64,000 nucleotides of DNA from Oreohelix idahoensis. Taxonomy: Eukaryota > Mollusca > Gastropoda > Stylommatophora > Oreohelicidae. Below, one piece after another: positions 20,503 through 32,180 of the stretch. The first letter of the stretch is position 1; the number at the start of each line of letters is the position of its first letter. A program made the position numbers and the translations under genes. The notes under the pieces are model-generated. The model was not told where the DNA came from, made no database searches, and was given only the letters and a program-made list of their open reading frames with translations. The stretch is taken from assembly GCA_024509875.1 (NCBI GenBank), contig JAMPIV010000284.1, positions 62,001 to 126,000 of the forward strand, given 5' to 3'.

Positions 20503-22870
20503 CAGTAGAACTCCATTTATCCGAACCCCAATTATCCGAACATCCAATTATCCGAACACTTTGTCCAGAAAAAAAAAAACCAGGCGCCACCAGTCACGTT
20601 AGACTACATTTCTGAATCTTTTGATGCGGCAAGCTTCAAATGTGTGCGAACAATTTGTAGAGGATGGGATGGGCTAATGGTCGGTCGCTTACATACAGGA
20701 AGTCAGTTAGATCATTAGATCATAAAGTCAGTTAATATCTGGTTTACCAATCCAGTGTACGTGTGCGTTCTAGGCAGAACACTGGCTAAACAGACAGTTC
20801 AACTTAAAATAATTGTCTCTGCTACTACAGCAGAATAATTTTGGTGCACAAGTATTTCTCTGTGCGATATGGCATCTTCCAGTAAGCCTAAAGCATATAA
20901 AAGGAACCGCAATGTTTTGTCAATTGAAACGAAAACAGAAATTATCAAGAGACTAGGAAAAGGTGAAACGGTGTCTTCACTTGCGAGGATTTTCAATGTT
21001 GGGAAAGCTACCGTCTCTGACATCAAAAGTAACAAGGATAAAATTATGAGTTTTGCATCGAAATTGGATAGTGAAAATGGGTCGAAGAAACGTAAAACCA
21101 TGAGAAATGCGGAAGATTTGAAATTGGAAGAGGCTTTGTATATATGGTTTGTGCATAGAAGAAGCAAAGAGGAACCTATCTCTGGCTCTATATTGTGTGA
21201 AAAGGCACTTCAGTTCAACAATCAACTTGACGGTCCTCCTGACTTTAAGGCTAGCCAGGAATGGTTAAGAAACTTTAAATCTCGTCATGGCATACGAGAA
21301 TTGGAGATTCAAGGGGAATCTTTATCTAGCGATGCAACTGCCGCTGAAAATTTTAAAGAAACACTCTTGGCTTTTTTGGAAGAAGAAGGTTACTCACTCG
21401 ATGATGTGTATAATGCCGATGAGACTGGCTTATACTGGAAATCAATGCCTCAAAAATCACTTGCATCTCAGCGCGAAGCAGCTGCCCCTGGGTTTAAAAA
21501 GTGCAATGAGAGAGTAACAATTTTGGTAGCCGCGAATGCCAGTGGAAGTCATCGTTTACCGGCGCTAACGATCGGCAAAGTAAAAAAAACCACGTTGTTT
21601 AAAGAATGTGACATGTCTCCCATTGTGCTACAAAGCACAGAAGAGTGCTTGGATGAATAGTGAAATATTTCTTGATTGGTATACAAATCAGTTCATCCCA
21701 AATGTGAAGAGGTTGAGAGAACAAGAAAAGAAAACTGGAAAAGTAATTCTTCTACTGGACAATGCACCATCTCATCCAGAGACGGATACACTGAATGCAG
21801 TTGATGCAAATTTTAAAGTAATTTTTCTGCCTCCCAATGTAACAGCACTGATTCAACCAATGGATCAGGGTGTTATAGCAAAGCTTAAAAAGATGTACAA
21901 GAAGGAAGTCCTGCGTCGTTTATTGTTGGCTGAAGATGAAGAAAGTGTGGTGGCGTTTTGCAAAAAGCTCAATCTCAAAGACTACTGCTATATGTTAGCT
22001 GATGTTTGGACCACCCTGTCACAAGATAATCTCAACAAGGCTTGGAATAGATTGCTTGGGAAAAAAGGAGGAAATGAAACTACTGCAGTGGACACAAATG
22101 ATGATTGTATAAATGAAGTTGTGGAACTGTTTCAAGCAATGCCCAGATTTTCGGACTGTGACAAAGATGATGCACACACGTGGCTAGAAGATGATAATGA
22201 TTCTGGTTTTCAGTTTTTGAATGACGAAGAAATGTTGTCTTTTCTGCAAGAAGAAAACCAAATACATGTAGTGACCGATGATGAAGACTCCTCAGAAGTA
22301 CATGATGTACTTGTAGATTATGAAGAAAACCCAAAACGTCGACCAAGTCCTGAAGAGGCCTTTATAGCACTAGAAACCGCGATGGCTTTGTACGAGCAAG
22401 AAGATGACAGCTGTTCTACACAGCTTGTGCTGTTGAAAAGAATGCGGGACTTAGCAGCCAAAAGGAGACTATCCAGTTTGGTGCAAAAGAGGATTCCTCA
22501 TTATTTTAAATAGTGGGTTACATCTGTGCAAGTACATGTATACGTAAGTTGCGCCTGGTTTTGAATCGTTTGTAATGTTATTTTGAAAACATTTCTCTTT
22601 CTTAAAAAACATAATTAATACAAGTAGTACATGCACTGCTGTGTAATAAAAGATTTTGGTGATACGGTGATCTAATACAGTGTGGGTATTATGATTACAG
22701 TACAAGTAAATATGTTTTGTTGTGTATTTTCCTTGTGATGGTTAATTTTTTTTAGAAATACGAGCGTATGTGTACATGTACTCGATACATTATGTAATCC
22801 AATTATCCGAACATTTGATTATCCGAACGATGCTTGGTCCCAAGGGGTTCGGATAAATGGAGTTCTACTG
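20503..22870 (+). mobile_element. Tigger (pogo superfamily) DNA transposon, full length
   Basis: Terminal inverted repeats begin cagtagaactccatttatcc and match over at least 27 bp at both ends. The TA target duplication is intact at 20,501-20,502 and 22,871-22,872. Total 2368 bp, normal for Tigger elements. Subterminal copies of attatccgaaca repeat on both sides. Exact ends show a fairly young insertion. The single transposase gene is frameshifted (see next entry), so this copy needs help to move. Confidence 0.95.
20869..22513 (+). pseudogene. Tigger/pogo transposase (CENP-B-like), one frameshift
   Basis: ATG at 20,869. N-terminal Psq-type helix-turn-helix (about residues 15-60, TKTEIIKRLGKGETVSSLAR), CENP-B/Tc5-type DNA-binding domain (about 85-145, WLRNFKSRHGI), then DDE catalytic domain with YNADETG (D about 184), LLLDNAPSH and TALIQPMDQG. 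It binds its inverted repeats and cuts and pastes the element. The first frame leaves at IGKVKK over an A8 run at 21,581-21,588 and runs to a stop at 21,658. The second frame (from about 21,590) carries the rest to 22,513. A one-base change in the A run explains the break. All three acidic residues are present. Confidence 0.92.
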
Positions 22871-22918
22871 TAGTAATGTACATATATATCTTTTTTTTTT
22901 GCACTGAAATTGTGTGGT

Positions 22919-22985
22919 CATTAATATTTTATAAATGTCTTTATTCATTAATATTTTATAAATGTCTTTATTCATTAATATTCCT
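22919..22985. repeat. 27-bp direct repeat (cattaatattttataaatgt)
   Basis: Two full copies of a 27-bp unit and a partial third immediately follow the Tigger insertion. Confidence 0.8.
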
Positions 22986-23763
22986 TTTTGTTGGCTCTTG
23001 AAGCTGTTGTATACTGATCCTTGTTTTTTTGTTTTTTTTTTTTTGTATTTTAACAGTTTCCGGTGTTGTGTAGCTCCCCGGCTAAACGAAATTTTAGCAG
23101 TTTTCAGCCTCGGTTGTTGTAACTTTTGTGCTGTTTAGTATTCTGCCCGCAAGTAAATGCATGGAAACATATCTGGAGTCATCCTTATATGACGACCAGC
23201 TATGCAATGTACATATACGGAGGTGAACCTCTATGTCTGTGAGGCTAATTGCACCCTCATGGACTCTTGAAATCATCCTCACACTTCCAAGGATTCCCCC
23301 AGTGGTGAAGCTTGTTGAGAACCCAGCATTGCACACTAAGCTAGGATAAGTCACTTGAGCCCCAAACGTGATTCTTTGGCTTTGACCTGGTTGACTGTAT
23401 GCAGGAGGCTGTCACTATGGACTCAGTGATAGGCAGGAAGAGCTGAGAAGTGGCTTTGTGCAGGACGGGACAATTCCTTGGGGGAACCCAGAACCAGAGC
23501 TCAGTATTTTAGCTCCGCATAGTTGGATAGCCCCCTTGGAAGGCAGGGAATGCACAGTATGCCACGTGCTTCATACTCTTAGTTTAGGAACAGATGTGAC
23601 TATCCTTTGAATGCAAGCCAAACTGGAGCTCATGACTTCAACTCAACACGTTTCGGAATGGAAGAAAAGCCACAGTAAAAGCATAGATCTACAGTGTAGA
23701 TAATACCAAGGACTCTTCAACTTGATATTGGCTGCCAAAGAGTGAAAAGTTCAGCAGCTTAGT

Positions 23764-23764
<1 letters not shown>
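22986..23764. other. unassigned block ahead of a CAA tail
   Basis: T-rich up to 23,060. On the minus strand 23,094-23,409 stays open for about 105 codons (AYSQPGQSQRITFGAQVTYP near its start), with no family I recognise and no ATG at its beginning. On the plus strand the end of this block runs into a (CAA)n stretch, which would suit a retroposon 3' end. Undecided. Confidence 0.35.
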
Positions 23765-23815
<51 letters not shown>

Positions 23816-23816
23816 C
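23765..23816. repeat. (CAA)n microsatellite
   Basis: About 17 uninterrupted CAA units. It may be the tail of a retroposon on the plus strand. The Cys-run frame on the opposite strand is an artefact. Confidence 0.95.
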
Positions 23817-25053
23817 CTGCAAGTAACCCACCAAAATATGACGGAAAATTGTTATGTTTAGCTCTATCTGCTGTATGTCCTGATACCGGAACTAATTCTG
23901 CTGTTGTTGTTTCATTCCTGTCAATTATACTTAAGCTTAACTGTATCGTTGCAGTAAAATGGATCATGACTTATGGTCAATGGTCAATGCGTCAGCAAAA
24001 AATTGAAAGCCCTGTGTGCTCTTTTAATGGGTGTTCATTAATTATACCTACAGGTCTCCACCGTGTCATGGTGCATGCCTTTCTATGTCCAGCACAACCT
24101 ACAAGTCACCTCAATGAAAAAAATATTCAATGGAATTCTGGAAAATGAGACAGGTCTGTATTTCAGAGCTGGCATTTGCCACGGCTGTTTGTGCCCTATA
24201 CCAGAGCGCTCTTTTAGTTTCGGTGACAGGAATTCTGACACCGGGTATAAAATTTTGTGTGCACCGTAAAAGACTATTTTAGTTTTTGGCGGGGAAAATC
24301 AGCTGATGTGTGAGTAAAATCAGTAAAATATAAATCATTACACACTCGTTCTGGATAAACACAGCGCTAAAATTCTTTTGTGTACTATAACTTTGTTCTG
24401 TGTTCTATTTTTGATTGCATTTTTATTTGTTTGAAATTAGTTTTGACGGAGTTACAGACTTTTGAAAACAGCGTCATCATTTAAGGAAATTCATAAAATA
24501 AGTAATCTTTTTATTAATTTAATATCTAAAAATCGGCCCATTCGTTTGAGTTTATAATTATAAAGACTTCTCGAAGGGAAGCTAAAGATTATTTCCACAT
24601 ACTTTTTTTTTTTGGGTTTCGTATCTTGAGAATGTGTGGTAGTCAGTTTTGTGAGTGTGGCATTACAAGAACAAGCATATTGTCACCAGATTTTATAGCA
24701 TTTAAATCCCTTTAAACGCATTCCTGATACCCACAAATCTTAAATAAGGTAGTAAAAAAATAACTTTTTGTAAAGCACCATCTGTTTTTGCATTTTCATT
24801 CATTTATAATGATATTTAGCTACGTATATAAGCGTCAGAAAACATGTAAAGCTATAGATAGATTACTTCCACATAATTTGATCTATCTTTCAAGTCTTGT
24901 TAATCTTCTATTTATAATATGAATTTTTTTTTTAATTGTGTGTGAGATAAGGACTGTTCCATTGGTGTTCTTTGGTAGACAATCCTGTGCACACGACGGC
25001 TGCCAGCGAATTCTAAGTAACTGTTTGTATATCTTCTTTCATTCAAAGTTACA
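23817..25053. other. AT-rich interval without identified genes
   Basis: Short open frames (23,849-24,269) lack domain signs. From 24,300 the sequence is AT-rich with T runs. It may include the decayed N-terminal part of the transposase-like gene that becomes readable at 25,054. Confidence 0.4.
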
Positions 25054-26201
25054 ATGCAGGTAGTAAATTTAGAGAAACCAAATTCTAAATCTAATACCAT
25101 CCTTTTATCAATGGCTAGAGTCAGAGATACATATGATAATTTAGAAATATTTATGAATGGCATGAAAGCTCAGATAGAGTCACTAAAATATTTAGAGTGG
25201 GATGGTAAACAAGTTGTTGTTTTCTTATTCGGGGATTATTTCCTTGTTTTGCTGGAGACACCACAGACATGGGTATATTCCTTGAGCTCCAGACAAACCA
25301 AACATTTTCATCAAAGACATCCAGAGAGCATACAACTTGCAAACCAAGAAGTTTGGCCATGTTGATAAGAGATTACAATAGATATATGAAATATGGGAAA
25401 GGGAATAAAAGGCAAGTGGCACATTACCATAATTGTTTACACAAACCAATGTTAGAGATTGAAATTGAAAATGTAGCTCCTCCTTACCTTCATATTTTAT
25501 TAGGCATTGTTTTGAAACACCACAGACTTCTAGAACCGGTAGCTGATACAATAGACGCAAAGATATTTGAGAATTCGCAAGAGATACATGCAAACATTAG
25601 TACTTTTAAGAACTTGAAGAGATTTAGTAGGAACTGGAAATAGGCAGAAGAATTAGGAGCTAAAATTGAATTTTTTCAGGTAGGTATTGAACTTTGTGAG
25701 GATAAGGAGGAGACAGATAATTTTAAAGTTAGACTTGAAAATGCACAAGATGCGCTGGCCAAACTTCAGTTTCAAGATCTGTGTACTAGGTCTGGTCCAG
25801 TTTGCTCACACATGGACAAGGTACTAGCCAAACACAAAATCATACAACAGGCTTATAATAGCAGAGCATTTATAGGGAATCACTGCCACAGATATCTCAC
25901 ACAAAAAAGTTTATAAAGATCTTACAAGAGCAATCATTACACAAACACTGAAAATTACAGACAAACAAGATATAACTAACATAGCTTTTATTGCCCAAGA
26001 ACAATTCAACTCACTGAAAGAAGCATTTGAGAAAGTACACAACAAAATATCACACAGTAAACCAATTAGTAAAGAATCAATAACAGCATCGATAGAGACT
26101 TATATGTCTTTGTTCAGAAAGCTATTCCCTAGTAAGACAATTCATAAACAGCACATATTAGAAAAACATTGCGCAGACTGGATCAGAACTCATGATGTAT
26201 G
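25054..26201 (+). pseudogene. transposase-like protein of an uncharacterised invertebrate family, decayed
   Basis: Readable order: EIFMNGMKAQIESLKYLEWD, GKQVVVFLFGDY, then (after an inverted stretch) SLAMLIRDYNRYMKYGKGNK, NCLHKPMLEIEIENVAPPYL, HILLGIVLKHHRLLEP. A TAG at 25,641 interrupts SRNWK-AEELGAK. Later come FIGNHCHRYL, a frameshift at about 25,890, and KLFPSKTIHKQHILEKHCAD before the end at 26,201. The FGDY..., GLSGAxGxxPCLWC and GNHCH motifs recall repetitive, transposon-borne proteins of cnidarians and molluscs with an RNase H-like fold. The exact superfamily is not certain. Zinc-binding Cys/His pairs are plausible. Confidence 0.6.
25240..25317 (-). other. small inversion inside the transposase-like gene
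   Basis: The minus strand here reads LMKMFGLSGAQGIYPCLWCL then QQNKEI. That is the piece expected in plus orientation directly after VVVFLFGDY (ending about 25,239) and before TSREHTTCKPRS (from about 25,316). The plus-strand reading of the same bases is unrelated. So about 78 bp has flipped in place. The exact ends are uncertain by a few bases. Confidence 0.7.
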
Positions 26202-26225
26202 ATTGAGATAATTGTTAGCTCTCGT

Positions 26226-28035
26226 GTTCTGGGGACAATTGGGTGTGTTATTTTAAGGTTATAAATGTGGACATGCAATTTAAACTTTCAATAATTAATG
26301 TTTGACGCATGAAACCAAAACAAAACTTTGATATCCATTTTCTGCAGGTTTTCTACTTTTGATTTCTGTAATTTGTTATGCATGTTGATTGTGACCGTTT
26401 TAGTGTAAATTGAATTAGAAACAAACCATAACAAAATGTAAAAAAAAAACGTAAATTTTACACTATTTCAGACTATTATATCTTCTGTTCTAATTGTGAT
26501 AAAATGTTTGTTCTTGTTCTAAAATTTACTCTAACATTTCTAGTCTAGCTTTACGCAAAATTAAAGCCGGTATTTATAATAATAAAGTAGCATAAAAGCT
26601 ATTCAAACATGTTTTGGGGACAATTGGGTGTGTTATTTTAAGGTAATAAATGTGGACTTGCAATTTAAACTTTCAATAATTAATGTTTGACGCATGAAAC
26701 CAAAACAAATCTTTGATATCCATTTTCTGCAGGTTTTCTACTTTTGATTTCTGTAATTCGTTATGCATGTTGATTGTGACCGATTTAGTGAAAATTGCAT
26801 TATAAACAAACCATAACAAAATATAAAAAAAACGAAAATTTTACATTATTTCAGACTATTATATCTTCTGTTCTAATTGTGATAAAATGTTTGTTCTTGT
26901 TCTAAACTTTACTCTAACATTTCTAGTCTAGCTTTACGCAAAATTAAAACCGGTATTTATAATAATAAAGTAGCATAAAAGCAATTCAAACATGTTTTGG
27001 GGACAATTCATTCATTCATTCATTCATAACCCTCCACTCCCAAAGGAGCATAGGCCTTCAACAAACACATGCCAAGTCCTCCTGTCACGTGCCATCATCT
27101 CAAGTTCTTTCCATGTTCTCCTCATCATTTTTACCTCTGTTTCCAACTCTCTTCTCCATGTACTTCTTGGTCTTCCTCTGCCTCTCTTGCCCTGGGGGTT
27201 CCAGAACAAGGACTGCCTTGTAATGCTATCAACATGTTTCCTCAGTGTGTGTCCTATCCATCGCCATCGTCTTCTTCTCATCTCTTGTTCCACTGGCACT
27301 TGTCCAGTTCTTGTCATCAGTTCCACATTGGTAACCTTGTCATACCATTTTAATCCCTCTATTCTACGCAAGCACCCATTTATGAAAGTCTGTAGCTTTT
27401 TGGTTGTTGTCTTTGTTGTTCTCCATGTCTCCGAGCCATACAATAGGACTGACTTCACATTTGAGTTGAAGATTCTTATTTTCGTGTTGGATCCTATTTC
27501 TCTTGATCTCCATATATTTCCCAATGCAATGAAAGCTCTTCTTGCCTTTTGTATTCTTATTTTGATATCGCTGTCTGTCCCTCCAACTTTATCTATATTA
27601 CTGCCAAGATATGTGTATGATTCTACATCTTGTATTGGTGTTTCTTCAAGTTCAACCCTGTTTTCATTTCCTGCATTTATTCGCATTATTTTTGTCTATA
27701 ATAAATGTGGACTTCCAATTTAAACTTTCAATAATTAATGTTTGACGCATGAAACCAAAACAAATCTTTGATATCCATTTTCTGCAGGTTTTCTACTTTT
27801 GATTTCTGTAATTCGTTATGCATGTTGATTGTGACCGATTTAGTGAAAATTGCATTATAAACAAACCATAACAAAATATAAAAAAAACGTAAATTTTACA
27901 CTATTTCAGACTATTATATCTTCTGTTCTAATTGTGATAAAATGTTTGTTCTTGTTCTAAAATTTACTCTAACATTTCTAGTCTAGCTTTACGCAAAATT
28001 AAAGCCGGTATTTATAATAAAAAAGTAGCCTAAAA
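26226..28035. repeat. 384-bp tandem triplication, third copy split by a LINE
   Basis: Three copies of one non-coding unit start at ggggacaatt (26,231; 26,616; 26,999), giving periods of 385 and 383 bp. Shared text includes aataattaatgtttgacgca and tctagtctagctttacgcaa. Copies 2 and 3 share variants (acttgcaattt or acttccaattt, aaaattgcattataaac) that copy 1 lacks, so the third came from the second. Copy 3 lost about 20 bp where the LINE inserted. No coding frame exists. Confidence 0.92.
27009..27698 (-). mobile_element. LINE family B, 5'-truncated, RT C-terminal half open
   Basis: The minus frame is open from 27,686 to 27,024: MRINAGNENRVELEETPIQD, YTYLGSNIDKVGGTDSD, SVLLYGSETWRTTKTTTKKL, RRRRWRWIGHTLRKHVD, GRGRPRSTWRRELE, and RRTWHVFVEGLCSF. 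There is no stop, so this is the best-preserved family B 3' part. The tail is (CATT)n at 27,009-27,028 on the plus strand. It lacks RT palm and endonuclease. It lies inside the third unit of the 384-bp triplication. Confidence 0.9.
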
Positions 28036-28174
28036 GCATTAATTAAGCCCTATCAAAAGTAAACATCGCCACATGTTTTTCCCATTAGGAAGCTGACCAC
28101 GTGACCTATGTCAAGTGGGCTATAAATAGCGCGGTCGGGGAAAAAGGGGAAATAACTAAAAGATCGCTCGCAAA

Positions 28175-28290
28175 CAGCCGTGTTGCCGACGATATTACTC
28201 TGATTGCTGGGCCAGAGGCACATCTTCAGTCCGGCCGGCATGTCTGGAGGGATGAGCTGGAGAGTAGAGAGGTGGTTATCGGCGGTTCTG
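28175..28290 (+). pseudogene. LINE family A RT fragment at FADD motif
   Basis: Reads VADDITLIAGPEAHLQSGRH then WRDELESREVVIGG, matching the family A segment at 1365-1470 (FTDDVTLIAKSEAHLQ...). Only about 38 residues survive. A tataaatagcgcgg stretch lies upstream at 28,122 but cannot be tied to a gene. Confidence 0.65.
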
Positions 28291-29639
28291 CTTCGGTCAT
28301 TAATGCATTTAAATTACAGGTCACCGTCATTCGATCTTTGTGGTAAAAACTATCTGGATACATTGAATATAAAGCTCTGGGGCAACTTTTCAAAAATGAC
28401 ATGGGGAGAAGTAATATCGATCTAATGGAATGAAATTTGATAAATTTGGCAATAAATTTAGAAGAAAAGCGCAGTAATTAAAAACCCGTCAATTTTGACG
28501 GATAACTTAACAGTCTAATTGTAATCATGAAATAAAATATGTTGAAAAGTAGAAAAAAGTTATCATTAGAACCTACATTCGATATTACATATTTATCTAT
28601 TGGAGGAAGGCGGGGGTGGGGGGGGGGGTGTTGTAATCACCACTATTAATGTATTAGAAAAGTCTACCACTGTATGAATAGGGAAGGAGGTGTTTTGTTA
28701 GATCATGTAAACATTAAAGGGAGAAGGCCTCAAGCCTGGAGAGGCCTCCTCACCCACTCTCTTAGCTACACCACTATTGTAACGCGTGTCTGCCCTCTAT
28801 GTTTGTGTGTGGATTTTCTTCCTTGTTGTTTAAAGTGTTCCCAGGCTTTAACGCCATGTACCTTTTTCATCATCTTATTTTATTTCTCTCCCGTTTGTGC
28901 TCTTTCATCATTCTTAAAATAATTTTTCTTAATCATGAATTTTACCTAAATGTAACTTAAATCCCATCTGTGCTATTTCCCAAACCTAACATTATCTTTT
29001 GGAACACATCTACCTCGGTGAACGAGCGATCGACAAAAAGGACTCGTGACACGCACAGGAATGTTGGTTACCAAATGATAGTCTACGTTGAGAGCGGCAT
29101 GTTGTTTACGTAGTAGGACAATGAAAAAGATTAAAGGAAGCCGCACCCGCCAGCAAACCGACGCACGGGAACTTCACTGGAGCCGCAAAATGAGTAAGAC
29201 TTGGTGACAAACGGGGCAGGTAATTTCTGTATAGTGCGGCCAATCTAAAACCATGGTTTGTCTCGCAATCGAACACCCAACACGGAGTTAAAAAGCTGCT
29301 TACGAGAGCCCACCCACATTCAGCTATTGACGTGCACTGAAATGTCACGCGAGCATGCTGATGTCGCAAGGCAAGATGGACGCAAAGTTACTGGATTAGT
29401 CACATGACACAGTACACGACTTCTCACATATTAGTAATCTGAAATATAACGACAAGTTTGCCAGACGTCAGTACAGATTTTCCAACATACCAAGAGCACA
29501 GAGTTTTCCAGAGCATTGGCTGTTCACAGGCTGTTTTAAAATTTCATTCCTTTGTGGATATTTAATTCATATCTGTGGAGTTTAATTATATATATTCATA
29601 TTCCATTATTAGTATTCCTTGGGACCTAAGGCGCGTCAA
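28291..29639. other. interval without identified gene
   Basis: AT-rich, with a poly-G run at about 28,617-28,628. From 29,000 it becomes GC-richer, but its open frames (29,106-29,369) have no recognisable domain. Could be host intergenic DNA. Confidence 0.4.
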
Positions 29640-29931
29640 CAGTGAGGAATACAGTCAGCGACCCATAGCTAGACTGCCTACGTCAGGGTCAGCGAACCAG
29701 AGCTGACCAATACCCCACTCCACCTCCAAGTGGTGATCCTGGAAACAGGCTGCACCACTGCAGTCTGGATGAAAGAGTAGGGATCGAAGTGGGAAGGCAA
29801 ACCCGGTCCCAAAAAATGCCGTGCTGAAGTCGGATGTGTCGGCCGAAAGGTGCAAATATCGCACCTTTGCTGTAAACGGACACAACGCAACCAACGCCAT
29901 TTTCAGGACGAACGAAGAAGAAGAATACTTT
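29640..29931 (+). mobile_element. SINE-like retroposon with (GAA)n tail, copy 2
   Basis: The same about 270-bp element as at 12,530-12,800 but in opposite orientation. It starts gtcagcgacccatagctaga and ends caggacgaacgaagaagaag. The (GAA)n tail defines plus as its sense direction. The two copies differ at a modest number of positions, so they are separate insertions of one family. Confidence 0.7.
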
Positions 29932-31099
29932 ACCTTCATCTAGATTGTTAGATCATCATTACAGACTTACATGAGCACACACTTTCATTCTCAATATATT
30001 TAACACTTGTCATGGGCGCCTCATAGCATGTATCATAATAAGAGAATTAAAAACAGAATGATCAGGAAGGAAGAAACCATAGTGAGGAATAATATATAAA
30101 TAAAGTCAATTATTGATATTAAATGGGAATCGTATGAAGCTACTTTTGTGTCTTCAGTCCTGCAGAAGTCTGTCTACACATTACGTGTTTGACATCTAAC
30201 AGGAAAGAAGATAGCAAAGAGGATAGCGTGATTCACAAGATAGGACATCATACACTTCCTAAGTTACAAGGAAGTTCTTCATGTCCGTGTTTGTATACGG
30301 TTGTGGCGCAGCATTTCTTCACCTGTTTCTCAAGTGCTCACATGTTGATTCGCATATACATATATCAAGTTCAACTACTCACTCAGCAGCTTACCGCCTG
30401 AGTCAAGTTACAGCACGAACAAGTTTATTCTCCCATTTATCACGTTAAACTCAATCAAATGCGGATTTCCCGAATCAAGATTACATACTCACAAGTTGAT
30501 GATCCTATAAATCAAGATTCTAAGATATCAAGCTCAAATCACTAAGCTCAACTACTCACTACTTCAGTGCATGAAGTGAATTTATCTACTTTCATCGTGT
30601 ACTGCACGACGTTAATTCGCTCATTCAAGCTTGATTGAACGAAACCTACTTGTTACCAGAAGATCATTTCGTGCGGAGCTCCAATCTAGTCAATACCTTT
30701 TGAAGATCAGACAGCAGACATTTTCCTGAGACAAATGTTAACGGTTTGTCGACGCTAGAGAGATTTGCAAGAGTTGAAGGACAGTATATCTTCAAAGTTC
30801 TCATAAGTACACGTGCCAAGGTTTTCATCAATAAGTCCTCGTCTTGGAGATAATCCACACGGCGCAACGTACATCTACATTGTAGAGTCAGTGCATACCA
30901 TCGCATACCCATACACAGGAGGGAATTTGAACGACTCAGAGACAGAGTGGACTTGACATAAGTATGGTAACGCTTAATATATCACATCATAATTTCACTT
31001 TTTAATTAGGTTCACTCTCATATTTAATTAACTAAATTTTTTAAATTGCATCTGAGTGTGTGAATTGTCTTTCATCATCATTCTTTTTTTTACTTTCTA
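29932..31099. other. interval without identified gene
   Basis: Many short ctcaactactcac and caagatt-like words but no clear periodic repeat. No reading frame is supported. Confidence 0.4.
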
Positions 31100-31110
31100 C
31101 TAACCCTATG

Positions 31111-31357
31111 TCGGCGTCTGTGGCCTAATGGATATGAACGCAGTTTCATAATCCAGATATACCAGGTTCGAAACCTGCTGCAGGCGGTGTGGTAGCAGAT
31201 CCCTTTGTGTGGATTTTTAACAATGGTATAAGCGCCGTACCGTTCAGAAAGCAATGGCAAACTACTGAATGAAAAAAATTGCCTAGAAAAATGACAAACA
31301 GCCAATAAAAGCTGGGGTTGATTGCCACGTCCTGTAAAGGATAAGCAACTAACTTTA
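31111..31357 (+). mobile_element. tRNA-derived SINE with 11-bp target duplication
   Basis: The head holds an A box (tggcctaatgg, matching TRGYNNANNNG) at 31,122-31,132 and a B box (ggttcgaaacc) about 35 bp further, the internal RNA polymerase III promoter of a tRNA-like sequence. The body follows and the 3' end carries a taact repeat. Identical actaaccctat flanks it at 31,100-31,110 and 31,358-31,368. About 247 bp long. The tRNA species is not assigned. Confidence 0.85.
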
Positions 31358-31785
31358 ACTAACCCTATATGTGTATATATTTAACTAATAAACCGTACCA
31401 CCACTTTGATCATTACCTAGTTCGTTAATGTATCATTCGTGCTGTCTGTGTTAAGTATTTACATATAAGTAAAATCCTTAATTTAGAGTAGTTTGGCGGC
31501 TTTTTCTTTATCGAGATCTGAGGGCAGAAGTTAATGTCGTAGGGAAACTGGAAACTCCACATAATTTGTTAGAAAACGCTATCTAGTGGAGAGTATTCGT
31601 CTTCTCTTCTCCTCTTCCTTATCTCAGATAGGTCTCTTTCTTTCTGAACGAGCCAATTTCCGGAGTCATTCTTGACAACATTCTATATGCCATCCCCATA
31701 GACAACAACTGTTGTAGTTGCACACGATACGACAAGATACGATAATTGTTTACTTGCATATTACGTTGGATCTTCTCTGTCCGTC

Positions 31786-31804
31786 TATCTCTCTCTCTCT
31801 CTCT

Positions 31805-31879
<75 letters not shown>

Positions 31880-31903
31880 ACACACACACACACACACACA
31901 GGT
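31786..31903. repeat. (CT)n then (CA)n microsatellite
   Basis: A (CT)n of about 16 bp at 31,789-31,805 is followed by nearly 100 bp of CA repeat with one cc interruption at about 31,879. The poly-His and poly-Cys/Val frames are artefacts. Confidence 0.97.
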
Positions 31904-31999
31904 ACGTTTCCGTTCCTCTGTTTAAAAAAAAAAAAAATGTAGTCTCATAACAGTTACTGCTGTAGAGAAGTGAAGTGTTAGGAACTTCACTGTACTAGG

Positions 32000-32180
32000 T
32001 TCAGCTTCATGAGATGGGGTTACCAGTTCCCTTCCTCGCTACCTTTGTTTTCCCTAACTCTAAAGTAGAGTCAGTTACCCATGTATAGCTGGGTAGGCTG
32101 GAGCAGGACGCCACTGTGTTTCGAACTCGGTACCTCGCCGAGAGAGGCCAGCGGCCCAACCAATCTGTCGGTATCTCTTT
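32000..32180 (-). mobile_element. tRNA-like SINE, degraded
   Basis: The minus strand reads ggccgctggcctctctcggc, gaggtaccgagttcgaaaca (B-box-like gagttcgaaac) and a following cccagctatacatgggtaac tail. This layout recalls the tRNA-derived head and conserved body of marine invertebrate SINEs. The A box is not convincing and no target duplication is seen. It could also be a tRNA pseudogene. Confidence 0.45.

Noticed and set aside
23689..23967. Frame with 16 consecutive Cys
   Set aside because: Reverse reading of the CAA microsatellite.
25225..25593. 122-codon minus-strand gene
   Set aside because: Only the 78-bp inverted part has meaning; the remainder is the shadow of the plus-strand transposase-like gene.
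31718..31942. Poly-Thr-His and poly-Cys-Val frames
   Set aside because: Encoded by the CA microsatellite.
32000..32180. Functional tRNA gene
   Set aside because: Only a B-box-like word is clear; no cloverleaf can be formed with confidence. More likely a SINE.
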